64,000 nucleotides of DNA from Crossaster papposus (Eukaryota > Echinodermata > Asteroidea > Velatida > Solasteridae). The stretch lies in assembly GCA_037893245.1 (NCBI GenBank), contig JBAIAA010000313.1:1424001-1488000 (forward strand). The letters run 5' to 3'. A program made the translations under genes and the position numbers. Shown here one piece after another: positions 12,201 to 19,722 of this stretch; within the stretch, counting starts at the first letter, position 1; each line of letters opens with the position of its first letter. Under the pieces are notes generated by a model, which saw nothing but the letters and a program-made list of their open reading frames with translations, searched no databases and was not told where the DNA came from.

Positions 12201-12830
12201 GATTTCTGCAAATGTTGTATCCTACCTTTAACACAAGCTGAATAAAGAAATGGACATGATCTGGATTTGTAGGCTTGTGAGATTTGAAACTCTGTTCAAC
12301 TGGTTGCAGAATCAAAGTCTTTTTTTTCCCCCAACAAAAGAAAACAACCAAACCAACAACCCCTGATCATACATACCTTGGATCTGGTTTGACATATCCC
12401 TGGCACTCCACGTCACACCCAACACACACTCTGCCCTCAGCCTTCTCGAGATTCGTCTCTCTTGCCTTATCGTGCTTGGTTTGCAGCCGGTGCTCACTCT
12501 CAGAGTGTCGACAAGACGTGCAGGTTGCCAGCCAAGAATTGCGAAGTGCTCCTGATGGCGACTCGTAGTCGCGACATTCGCAGCGGGCGTATCGGCATGG
12601 GGTACCTTCTTTCGCACCTTTCTTGCGGATCTAAATTCATATAACCAATAAAACATATTTGTCAACCAATTACAACAAATGAATTAAGCTCTTTATAAAA
12701 AAGTTTGTACAAATTTATTTAAATTTTCTACTTGAAACAATGAGGATTCAGTGATTTCAAAATATACTTTTGTTTCTTCACATTATAATACATGTACCTA
12801 CCCTTTTTGCTTGAGTCACAGTTAAAGAAT
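196..12830 (-). CDS. Unnamed zinc-module plus WD40-like protein, 12 exons (partial)
   Basis: Exons in coding order: 12802-12830, 12377-12630, 10698-10935, 10276-10355, 8463-8562, 8072-8206, 7292-7497, 6075-6232, 4564-4699, 2087-2248, 1019-1207, 196-296. Every junction has AG/GT sites and the phases agree throughout, giving about 596 residues with no internal stop. Order of parts: three Cys/His modules (each with C-x-C, then C-x2-C-x-H-x4-H); an acidic linker (DPDDDEG); a Lys/Arg-rich nuclear-type stretch (GGRKRKK, KIKRRR); then WD40-like blades (LLASGNTDGSVAIHMV, LCGHANGTLAVWVWDL, YVAVGYQNGDVLLYE, IVAAGGEDDNVTVFY). The start codon and C-terminus are outside what I can see. I do not recognise the family. 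A nuclear, chromatin or transcription-linked scaffold is an inference from the basic stretch and the likeness of the modules to the GCN5/PCAF N-terminus. Confidence 0.8.
820..980 (-). mobile_element. Ty3/Gypsy reverse-transcriptase fragment
   Basis: Translated on the minus strand this piece reads DLASVYWQVCMDMKDREKSA, then a stop, then LTVMPFGLCNAPSTLE. These match the Gypsy RT region with the D-x-x-x-x-Y-W-Q and MPFGLxNAP blocks. It is short, holds a stop and sits in an intron of the WD-protein gene, so it is a dead fossil. Confidence 0.75.
1019..1207 (-). CDS. WD-protein exon, WD40-like blades
   Basis: Acceptor CTCCCAG, donor GTGAGT. It encodes YVAVGYQNGDVLLYEA and, after a Ser/Ala-rich insert, VTSLAWHPDK, the start of the next blade. 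Confidence 0.85.
1500..1830 (-). repeat. Dispersed repeat with telomere-like CCCTAA units, copy 1
   Basis: The region holds a CCCTAACCC-type stretch and flanking sequence that recurs in opposite orientation at about 47,470-47,760 (shared: the stretch around CCCAATATACCCTATATTAT, the phrase about CTATTCATCTATAGAAATT, and the TTTGTATCACTGTGGA end). It is an interspersed element, not a telomere. Confidence 0.7.
2087..2248 (-). CDS. WD-protein exon, WD40-like blade
   Basis: Acceptor CTTTAG, donor GTAAGT. It encodes ILLCGHANGTLAVWVWDLHT, the clearest WD repeat in the gene (GHxNGTLxVWxWD). Confidence 0.85.
2293..2702. repeat. 11-bp minisatellite, about 37 units
   Basis: Near-perfect tandem array of CAAGTCCAACA, with a few units reading CAAGTCCATCA and more divergent units at the left end. 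Eleven bases is not a multiple of three, so all minus frames stay open and read as Cys/Trp/Leu-rich 11-residue repeats; these are artefacts of the array. It sits in an intron of the WD-protein gene. Confidence 0.95.
2862..3010. repeat. Palindromic MITE-like element
   Basis: An imperfect hairpin: TGTGGTTGGCCAGTTTTAAA on the left, its inverse near 2970-3000, with a GGGCCTGGAC centre. The same layout recurs at 6293-6460 and 61,205-61,310. Confidence 0.65.
3250..3850 (-). mobile_element. Non-LTR retrotransposon (LINE) RT 3' fragment
   Basis: Minus-strand translation gives, across one frameshift, YSTLVQPVLEYASVVWD, RLERVQKQAARVC, then RRRTQRITMLYKI, RGHDQKYTQIRYNT and DSFFPATIPDWNNLP. This is the conserved tail of Jockey/CR1/L2-type reverse transcriptases. 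It is frameshifted and truncated. Confidence 0.8.
3850..3950. repeat. Fragment of the CACGTG-palindrome repeat family
   Basis: The stretch with CAGTTTACCCATTCCTATTG and CCCGTCACGTGGCC matches parts of the large inverted elements at 48.3 and 50.7 kb. Confidence 0.6.
4074..4409 (-). mobile_element. TIR element family A, copy 1
   Basis: Non-coding TIR element of about 335-390 bp with ends close to TAAAGGTAGGATACACCAT. This copy reads in minus orientation. Shared internal marks: the ATATCTAGCGCAAT block, a GCGATCGC palindrome, and the phrase GGTTGTATTTTATAGTAAAT. No transposase seen, so it was moved by an enzyme coded elsewhere. Confidence 0.85.
4564..4699 (-). CDS. WD-protein exon, WD40-like blade
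   Basis: Acceptor CGTAG; the donor GTAGG at 4559-4563 is the one that avoids a stop and keeps phase. It encodes KTVLLLASGNTDGSVAIHMV, a typical WD blade with the S-G-N-T-D-G-S turn. Confidence 0.78.
5011..5400 (+). mobile_element. TIR element family A, copy 2
   Basis: Starts GAAGGTAGTATACACCATTG and ends at TCCTACCTTTA. It has the best preserved central palindrome (GCGATCGCCGGCCGGCGATC). It lies in an intron of the WD-protein gene. Confidence 0.88.
5665..6021 (+). mobile_element. TIR element family A, copy 3
   Basis: Starts TAAAGGTAGGATACACAATT and ends ATGGTGTATCATAACCTTTA. It lies 265 bp after copy 2 in the same orientation, separate from it rather than a tandem array. Confidence 0.85.
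6075..6232 (-). CDS. WD-protein exon, beta-propeller-like
   Basis: Acceptor CCCCAG, donor GTGAGT. It encodes acidic SPDEGKG, then VDIGFPNNLLRSLAKQ and hydrophobic strands (VVIQCGIIAPTAVVFCMVEV), consistent with a beta-propeller blade. Confidence 0.8.
6293..6460. repeat. Palindromic MITE-like element
   Basis: Hairpin related to 2862-3010: ATATGTGATTGGCCGTTTTT on the left, AATACTGGCCAACCACATAT on the right, GGGCCTGGAC in the centre. Confidence 0.65.
7292..7497 (-). CDS. WD-protein exon with basic nuclear-type stretch
   Basis: Acceptor TTCTAG, donor GTGAGT. It encodes LALARVESSSEGAFSIIVTL (possibly a first beta blade), then a Gly run and GRKRKK, and KQKIKRRRT, which resembles a bipartite nuclear localisation signal. 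Confidence 0.8.
7590..8002. mobile_element. tRNA-like foldback element
   Basis: On the minus strand 7600-7640 reads GGGCAAGATAGCTCAGTTGG (A-box-like tRNA 5' half). At 7870-7925 there is a B-box-like 3' half (GGTTCGAGTCCCGCCTTGCC on the minus strand). Arms of about 100 bp form an inverted repeat (CATAAACACCAGAATGCCGT on the left, its inverse on the right). Related sequence is at 14.98-15.68 kb. It does not fold into an intact tRNA gene. It spans the intron between two WD-protein exons. Confidence 0.65.
8072..8206 (-). CDS. WD-protein exon, linker
   Basis: Acceptor TTGCAG, donor GTAATG, 45 codons in phase 0. It encodes HEAKKRSNLTLSGVVTF... and ends SSSDAFPQ. No motif recognised. Confidence 0.78.
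8463..8562 (-). CDS. WD-protein exon, end of zinc module 3
   Basis: Acceptor TTTACAG, donor GTGAGT. It encodes ADIVTPFLAQ followed by IPCQRCSHNLCLHRPP, the C-x2-C-x-H-x4-H half of module 3. The phase fits both neighbours. The two longer reading frames that overlap it on the two strands are shadows. Confidence 0.82.
9309..9548 (+). mobile_element. piggyBac-like MITE (TTAA), copy 1
   Basis: Flanked by TTAA on both sides, ends CCAGTTCGCG and an imperfect inverse. The body holds AACTTGATCCGAGGCGGGTT. TTAA target sites are the mark of piggyBac transposition; there is no transposase here. Confidence 0.75.
10276..10355 (-). CDS. WD-protein exon, start of zinc module 3
   Basis: Acceptor CCAG, donor GTAAG. 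It encodes VTIKICRCRGFRLDNL..., the C-x-C-x2-F half of the third module. Phase 0 at entry, two nucleotides carried out. Confidence 0.8.
10698..10935 (-). CDS. WD-protein exon with end of zinc module 2 and acidic linker
   Basis: Acceptor ACAG, donor GTAAGC. It continues module 2 (PLAKQCATCKHTMDCHRP), then TDLDKLIKNT, Cys-containing and acidic linker sequence ending DPDDDEGI. The acceptor was chosen because it keeps phase with the preceding exon; another AG 16 bases upstream does not. Confidence 0.82.
11310..11430. repeat. Dispersed repeat (AAAAAGTAACCAACCAAAAT)
   Basis: Shares AAAAAGTAACCAACCAAAA, the phrase AACTTCCTGTRAAATT and GCATGCYGTCATTT with 22,120-22,260, and the GCTGTCATTTTGAAGAAAAT part with 15,840-15,870. 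Confidence 0.6.
11851..12232 (+). mobile_element. TIR element family A, copy 4
   Basis: The left end is eroded (AGAATACACCATTGGTAATT), the right end intact (TGTATCCTACCTTTA). It sits in the intron after the first zinc-module exon of the WD-protein gene. Confidence 0.85.
12377..12630 (-). CDS. WD-protein exon with zinc module 1 and start of module 2
   Basis: Acceptor TTTAG, donor GTATGT. It encodes a basic start (IRKKGAKEG), then module 1 (CRYARCECRDYESP ... CTSCRHSESEH), a charged helix-like stretch (KHDKARETNLEKAEG), and the first half of module 2 (CVGCDVECQGYVKPDP). A minus-strand frame without a stop also exists here but breaks the phases of the neighbouring exons. Confidence 0.8.
12802..12830 (-). 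CDS. WD-protein exon, 29-nt microexon
   Basis: This 29-nt exon lies between ATAG and GTAGGT and encodes roughly SLTVTQAKR, joining in phase 0 to the next exon. One nucleotide must come from an upstream exon I cannot place with confidence. It is the least certain exon of the chain because of its size. Confidence 0.5.
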
Positions 12831-13765
12831 CTATGGTATAAAGAAGAAAAATAAAAGTTAGCATTTACAGTAAAAAGCAAATTAATATTCGGAAAGGAAC
12901 TTTACTCCTATAGCAATTTCGTTCATGTATTTTTCATGGTTTCATCAGATTTTTGTAATTAAATTGATTTTTCTGCTCATTGAAAACATTCTTATTAACA
13001 TTAATACAAAAACAAGTAATTTAAAAAGTAATTATATAAAATTAACAATAAAAAGCAGAACCCAAGCTGGCGAGTCTTAACAAATGTCATTTTTTTCTAG
13101 GTCGGTTAAAAAGTCATGGTTGTATTTCACACATATATGTGACCCTGCACGAGTAAATGAGACACTTTGAGGCAAAAATTAAATTTGAGATTTTGATTTC
13201 ATCATTTAAAGCTTGTTTACAGTCAATGAAGTTATTTAGACCATGAATGTGAAATCTCTGATAGCAGATTTAATGAATTCAAATTGAATACTACCTGATC
13301 AGTACATAGTGGGGGTCTATAATTAGCTAGGAGGAGTATCAACAGACTACAGCCACTACAACAAGGATGCTATATGGCCCAAGGGGATATTCATTTGCTA
13401 TGTCATATTAACGATAAGGGAGCTCTGTCCTAGAATTAAAGGTAACGTATACCCGCACTTAAATCACAAACTAAAGATCCATAGCTACACACAATGTAGT
13501 TTAAAGTGTATAATATACAGGGTGTCAAAACAAGTATATCGATTTGTTTAATTAGCATTATCGCAAAACTACCAAATATTTTTGAAATGTCTGTGGAAGG
13601 GGCAGAATGTCCTCTGTCCAATGGTATAGGGGTATAAGGGTTATTTTGTCATTGCCATAGATGACTGAACAAACACAACAGTTATGAAAGGAAATAACAA
13701 ACAAGACAGTTATCCACTGGAATCCACTGTTTACTTGAGTGACAACACTCAGGCAGACGTTTTTA

Positions 13766-14117
13766 AAGGTATAGGTTACACCATTGGTAATTGTTTGAAT
13801 TGTTATGAATGAGTGGATTTTGGGAGTTGTATTTTATAGTAAATATTGTTTTACTGACTTGTCCTAATTAGGTTTTACAATCATGGATGCTGAAAAAATT
13901 GAGAAAACCGACAATCCGCGTTTTCAACCGGCGTCGGGCAGTGTTTCTTCTGTTGTTCTTGGTTTTTTCACAATTGCCGTCTGGCGATCGTGAATCTTTT
14001 CAAATCATTTCCCTGGATGTGTAGAATTATTATTTACTTTCAAATATGTAAGATATTTATTAATAATTCGGTAGTAAAATTGTTTGATATTTTCAAATAG
14101 TGTATCCTATCTTTGAA
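13766..14117 (+). mobile_element. TIR element family A, copy 5
   Basis: Starts AAAGGTATAGGTTACACCAT and ends GTGTATCCTATCTTTGA. More diverged than the others, including an insertion of TTA-rich sequence after CTTGTCC. Confidence 0.8.
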
Positions 14118-14449
14118 GCACAAATTGTGGCCATGTGAAGGGCACAGCACCTTAAACTTGTCAGCTTATGTACCGCACAAAAAGAAAGGGATCAGCAAAA
14201 ATTGATTCATCGCCCCTGTCATCACTTGTTCAATGTGTTCAAACAGCAAACAAATGTGTCCTTAAAAACACCTGCCTGAGCTTGGTCACTCAAGTAGTTA
14301 ACAACTTGTCACAGTGCTGAATTCAGTACCTTTCATAATTGTCTAGTTTGTTCAGACATTCCTGGCAATGACACAATGAACCTAATTACATGTATACCAT
14401 TGGACGAACATTTGTCTTTTCATGAAATATTCACTAGTTTTGCGATAAT

Positions 14450-14865
14450 ATGAATTAAAGAACTGATACTTTTTAAAGTACAAGTGGATGTACATGTAGT
14501 AGTTTAAAGAAAATATTGTTACACTGACTAGTTTCAAGTTTTGTGTTCAGAGGTTGAACAAAAACAAGGTTAAAATATTGTTCTCATAGTCTGGTTCCCT
14601 GACCCTACTTAGACCAAAACAAATGAAAAAAATTACAGATGTCAGGGAATTATCAGATCAGGGAAAAAGACTAGTTGGCTTGCACCCATTTCTAAAGTTG
14701 GCGTTTCCCAAATTGGTCGGCCAACCATCATTGGAAATTGATACAAAATTCCCACTCTTCTTGAGAATGACAGCATTTGTCATAATTTTACAGGATGCTT
14801 GGGACTATTATTCGCTACAGTCAAGTAAGGTAGTTCATAATAATAGGCAGACAGGCTTGGTAGTT
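14450..14865 (+). repeat. Dispersed 0.4-kb repeat, copy 1
   Basis: Shares with 17,040-17,450 the order of AATATTGTTACACTGAC, TGGTTCCCTGAC, GGCCAAC...ATCA-TGGAAATTGATA and CACAGGATGCTTGRGACTA. A small reading frame in it is a chance product. Confidence 0.65.
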
Positions 14866-14979
14866 TTTTTAAATTTTTTTATTGTACATTTTGCATATGA
14901 TGACCAAGGGCACTGATTTCCTAAAGCCATCAAGATATTAATACGTCAGGATTAAACCTCAACAATTTCATAAATAATT

Positions 14980-15680
14980 CATAAACACCAGAATTCCGTG
15001 TAGCCATAGATCATTTACCTAGATTTAATTAAATTAAATGTAATTTAATTAGATTTAATTTAACCAGTTCGCGCCGGGATTATTTTAACTTCACCGAGCC
15101 GACGAGCGGGATTATTTTTAACGAAACTCGATTCGAAGCAGGTTCAGGCTGCCAGTACCGGGAAGCACACCCACGCATTTCCGGCCTTGCTCGCTGCTGA
15201 CAGACATTTCCGGCCTTGCTCGTGGCGTGTTTATGCGTCATCCGTTTTGAATCTGGGGAAAACTTTGCATTTATACTCGTCATCCGGCGCGAACTGGTTA
15301 AATTAATTTAAACAAACTAAATTTACCTAAATTTACCCATTTCCGGAGGTCGCAGGTTCAAGTCCCACCTTGCCGATTTCTTTGTTCACTTTGAAATTTA
15401 TGCAAATTTACCTAGTTATAGTTTCTCTTGTGGTTTATTTGTGTATTATAAGATAAAAAGTATCCTCTTTAAGGGATCCCCACAATGTTGCTTCCCAGGT
15501 TGTATCGTAAAAATTGGGTGTGATCCATGGCTAAACGGAATTCTGGTGTTTATGACTTTTGACTAGCACCCTCGAACAATGATACTGACAATTTGGGACA
15601 CCGCCAACATGGGGGCAAGATAGCTAGAGAGCTGGTCCAGTATTCCGGAGGTCGCAGGCTCAATCATTTGTGTTCAATTT
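14980..15680 (+). mobile_element. tRNA-like element, interrupted by a TTAA MITE
   Basis: Same family as 7590-8002. Present are CACCAGAATTCCGTGTAGCC, a B-box-like half (GGTCGCAGGTTCAAGTCCCA at about 15,350), and an A-box-like half further right (GGGGCAAGATAGCT at about 15,610). A TTAA MITE at 15,060-15,301 sits inside, so that MITE arrived later. Confidence 0.6.
15060..15301 (+). mobile_element. piggyBac-like MITE (TTAA), copy 2
   Basis: The best copy: TTAA CCAGTTCGCGCCGG at the left and CCGGCGCGAACTGG TTAA at the right, a 14-bp near-perfect TIR with the TTAA target duplication. The body matches copy 1 (GAAGCAGGTTCAGGCTGCCA). Confidence 0.85.
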
Positions 15681-16400
15681 AATCTCATTAGTAAGGCCGA
15701 TTCCTATACTTCACAGGAAAGCTAATGAGTTAAATAAACGTGACATCGCAAAGCATTCGCTGCAAACATTCACCTGAGTTGAAATGTGTTCAACTTTTGC
15801 AAATCACAGCAAAACAATTTGCTGTCACGACACAAATGTTGCTGTCATTTTGAAGAAAATAATAAAAGTAGTCCAAAGATGCATCTCGAAGAAATATTTT
15901 TGGAAAATTCCCATTAGTAGTTGGTTCAAAATCAAACTCTTAGAAAATGATTTTTCGACATATAAAGCATTCACAGACGGAGCTAAAACTTTCTCAGATT
16001 TAGTTGTCCAGCACCATTTGTTAGATTTTGAGAACATTTGCTGCTTTAAACGATGAAAATGCATAACCGACAAAATGTATACTATAACTTTAAGCAAACA
16101 GGTTCAGCCCAATATAAACCTTCATGTGTACTGTTAATGTAATTTACAATACATCCTTGCCACATGACTGCTCACATAATGGTCGCATTTGTGCCCACAC
16201 ATGTACACCCCCTTTAAAAGGGTGCCAATTATGTCTCCGTTTTCTGCCATCCTCTGTGAGCCTAGTCAGAGATGTCCGATGACGTTGGCAATCATCTATC
16301 TCAAAACCCCCTAAATGTCAAGAGTGTCACGAGCACCCTGTGCCTTCATCCAAACATCCCGTCCTGACTTCCTTGAGGAGTTCCAGTCAGACAAGGTGAC

Positions 16401-16543
16401 CTTTAAGAACCAGGCTGGCTTCAAGCACAGACAGCTGTCCTAAAGTGACAGCGACATTAACGGTCTGCCTGCTAACAGACGAGCCATCCCTTTTACCAAT
16501 CAGCCGTGCAGTCTTGTTGGACACACGGCCAGGATTTTCTTTC
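16401..16543 (-). CDS. Possible upstream exon of the WD-protein gene
   Basis: Reads KENPGRVSNKTARLIGKRDG and on to VLEASLVLK, with a fair acceptor (ATTTTAG) and one nucleotide carried out, the phase the 29-nt exon needs. The donor (AAAG|GTCACC) is poor, and a different frame stays open past it. No family recognised. It could equally be unrelated or chance. Confidence 0.3.
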
Positions 16544-16635
16544 CTAAAATAACAGCTCTGCACTGCCAATACATTTTTGTCCACACCTAAGATTAAGAAA
16601 GCTTTCTTAAAATTCAAAAAGTTGCATGAATAGAC

Positions 16636-16878
16636 CAGGGGCCAATTTCACGGAGCTGCTAAGCACAAAAATTTGCTTGGCACAAAAAGTCTTGCTCATT
16701 AAAAAACAAGTTATCAGCCAAAATTCTACGTGTTTTTCATGCTAAGCCAAAACCAGCTGATTATCAATCAAAAACAATAAAGATCACGTGAAAATTTGGT
16801 CTGTAACCTTGTTTTTACCAAGGACAAATTTTCATGCTAAGCAAATTTTGTGCTTAGCAGCTCCGTGAAATTGGCCCC
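16636..16878. mobile_element. TIR element with GGGGCCAATTTCACGGAG ends
   Basis: About 240 bp, with TIRs of about 29 bp: GGGGCCAATTTCACGGAGCT at the left and its exact inverse at the right. A related fragment (GAGCTGCTTAGCACACA) is seen near position 133 of the window. Confidence 0.88.
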
Positions 16879-17039
16879 AGTCTGTTAATAACATTTTGTA
16901 TTTGCCATTTTTAATCATTTTTGAGGGCAGTGAGAATTATTCCCATTAACAAGAATTGGGGTAATTTTCTACACTGTCAGTGGAAAGAGGGAAGTTAAAA
17001 GGGTTCTATACAGATAAAAGACACACAACGTTTACTTTT

Positions 17040-17455
17040 GCTATAATTTAAAATAATGGAATGGATGAGAAGATTTGAAATTTTATAGCAAATATTGTTA
17101 CACTGACCTGTTTAGATTTCTTAGATACTGGAAAAACATTAAATTGTTGTTTGGTTCCCTGACTCGGCTTCAGACAAAACAGCACTTTTTAGTTGTTGAA
17201 CAAATTAGGTTTAGGAACTCATTCACAAATGTGTAACTAATTTGAAACAAAATGTGGACGAAATAAATCAGACAAACTGGTGGCAGTATTTGAAAATAGT
17301 CAGGTTTTTGCAACGATAGTTGGCCAACTATCACTGGAAATTGATATAAAAAATAAACTTTTCTTGAAAATGATTTCACAGGATGCTTGAGACTACATTC
17401 ACTTACAGTTAAGTAAGGTATTTCATAATAATACGTTTGCAAATGTTGGATATTA
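17040..17455 (+). repeat. Dispersed 0.4-kb repeat, copy 2
   Basis: The counterpart of 14,450-14,865, same strand; similarity is patchy, so both are old. Confidence 0.65.
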
Positions 17456-17644
17456 CCTTCAGACATTATAGTGTTTAGGACAATGTTTCAAACGTCTTTA
17501 GCAATGATGGAAGGGGTGGGTTGTCAGGGAAGCATCCAGGAAAAGTTTTCAATAAAGTGATAAACAAGGCTATACAACTGCTCTTGGGGCCCTTTTAAAG
17601 ATTATATTTCTTCCTTTAAGAATCAAGATTTGTCTTGTTAATTG

Positions 17645-17835
17645 AGGGTTCATTAACTCGTTATCAGAACATCACAGGTCCAAATCCAGCTTCAGGGGTA
17701 GAACAATGCATCGTGTCTTTGGGCAAGCCACTTCATTGCTACTTACTTCTCTCCACCCAGCAGTATACATGTGTAGTGGGTATACCGCCACTAACACAAA
17801 GAAGGGTATGTGTGACTGGCATCCCATACAAGAAA
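17645..17835 (+). repeat. SINE fragment
   Basis: Contains TCTTTGGGCAAGCCACTTCA and TCTCTCCACCCAGCAGTATA, shared with the SINE at 21,806-22,065 but lacking a clear tRNA-like head. Confidence 0.6.
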
Positions 17836-18639
17836 TTCATTCAAAATGTGATTCTTTTGCCTTTGTAAACAAAAAACTAAAGTAAACGAACATTAAAGCC
17901 ATGATAATTAACTTGAACTTTTTTAATGTTTTTTTTAAAAACTTTTTAATTTGCCTTTTTAAGTTAATTCAAATCAATCACTGCAAAAGTTATGTAATTC
18001 TTCCAAATAACAAATTTCACATGAGCAGGTACTCAAGTAATTTTTTTTGTAACTCGCTAATGCATTTTGGTTGAGAGGATCATATACAAATGTCATGCCT
18101 ATTTTAAGACACCAGTCAATAAAACAAATGGCACTCAAGGGAGTTCTGCTTATCATCCCAAAATACTTGTCGCAAATGAGATTTCCTCGGCATTTCAGGT
18201 AAAACAATTAAACGCAACAGATGTTTCCATTTCTGCTGGCTGCAGATCTGAAATAGCTGCAAGGCTCTGAACAAAAAAGCGAGCTCCAACTTGGAAACGC
18301 TAGCTCAGGTTTACAAAGTTTTTTTTTTACAGCAAGGAAATGTCAATCGTGGCACGATGTGGAAACGGACACAGATGATGAACACTTGTCTGAAGAGATA
18401 TCACAAGGATTGGTCGTTTTAAACCCCCCCCTCCCAACACATACCCACCAATTCCTCATAACTTTTACCCGATGAACACCCACTCAATGTAACAGTAAGC
18501 AGCCAGCAAGCCAAGAGGAAACACGTTCTTATTACACCATGGTAATCAAGGACATGCTCGATTAGAGAGGGGCAATAGCGGATTCCAAACTCCCAGCTAA
18601 TTAAGAAACAAGAGAAATGCATGTACCTAAACATTTATA

Positions 18640-18900
18640 ATGAAAGGGTACAGAACAGCACCCCTTCTTTTCCATAACCTCCTTTTTCCTACTCCTCTCC
18701 TTGTTCCTACTCACCCCCTTTCCATACTCCCCACCTTCTTTTCCCTACCCTCACCCCCTTCCTTAGAAGGGGGTTCTTTTCTCTACTTCCCTCCCAGTGT
18801 TCCCTACCCCCTCCCTTTCCCTACCCCCTCCCTTTCCCTACACCCCCCCCCCTTTTTCCCCCACTCGATCCTCTTCTTTTCCCTACTCCCCTATACAATA
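18640..18900 (+). repeat. C/T-rich tract
   Basis: Irregular runs of CCCTACCCCCTCCCTTTCC type. The proline-rich reading frame across it is a product of composition. Confidence 0.8.
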
Positions 18901-19359
18901 GGGACCATTACATTTAAAACATGTACGGGATACGTATGCGGCTTGAAAAGTAACCTATACAATAACCATTTAGCGTTGTTGTTTCATCTGGTGCACTATC
19001 GGCAATTTAATTCTCATACAGTATGTTGAAATGTATCATGTATAATACACATGTTTAGATCCTCGAACGTATCTTGTATGTGTATCAAATATAATGGTCC
19101 CCAATAACGAAGCCACATAAACCAGTACCAGATACCTTGGAATCAATTACACAGGTCATTATCAAGTTACTGGATACAACATACATTTATGTATTTGCGG
19201 GATAACAACATTTTATTTTCAGCATTTTCCAGTAAGAACACCAGGAATATTATTTCAAATGCAAATAAAACTTAAATAAAAAAACTGAATACGTAAATAC
19301 TTCATGGTATATGGGTGTATTATGTACTGTTTCTTAAAAAAAAGATGCAATGATTGATT

Positions 19360-19722
19360 AAAGGTAGTATACACCATTGGTAATTTGTTGAATTATCAGG
19401 AATGGGTAGATTTGGGGGGTTGTATTTTATAGTAAATATCGTTTAACTGACATGTCCGAATTTTTACATTCATGGATGCCGAGAAAAGCATGAAAAACAG
19501 CGTTTGTTTTCCATCGGAGTCTTTGTTTTTTTGCGCTCGCCGGACGGCGAGAATGAATTATGGTTTATACAATTCAATTTTTTAGAACAATTACAGGATA
19601 TCTAGGGCCCTTATTTTGCTGGATGCCTACAATCATTATTTACTTTTAAATAAGTAAGATATTTCTTAATAATTCGGTAGTAATTTTTTTCGATATCTGC
19701 AAATGGTGTATACTACCTTTAA
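19360..19722 (+). mobile_element. TIR element family A, copy 6
   Basis: Starts AAAGGTAGTATACACCATTG and ends GTGTATACTACCTTTAA; both ends carry the same one-base variant, GTAGTATAC, so the TIRs match each other. Confidence 0.88.

Noticed and set aside
12312-12665. 117-residue minus-strand frame starting MTNMFYWLYEF
   Set aside because: The neighbouring frame gives the zinc-module sequence with closing splice phases; this frame does not join to anything.
18640-19029. Proline/leucine-rich plus-strand frame
   Set aside because: Encoded by a C/T-rich tract; composition, not a gene.
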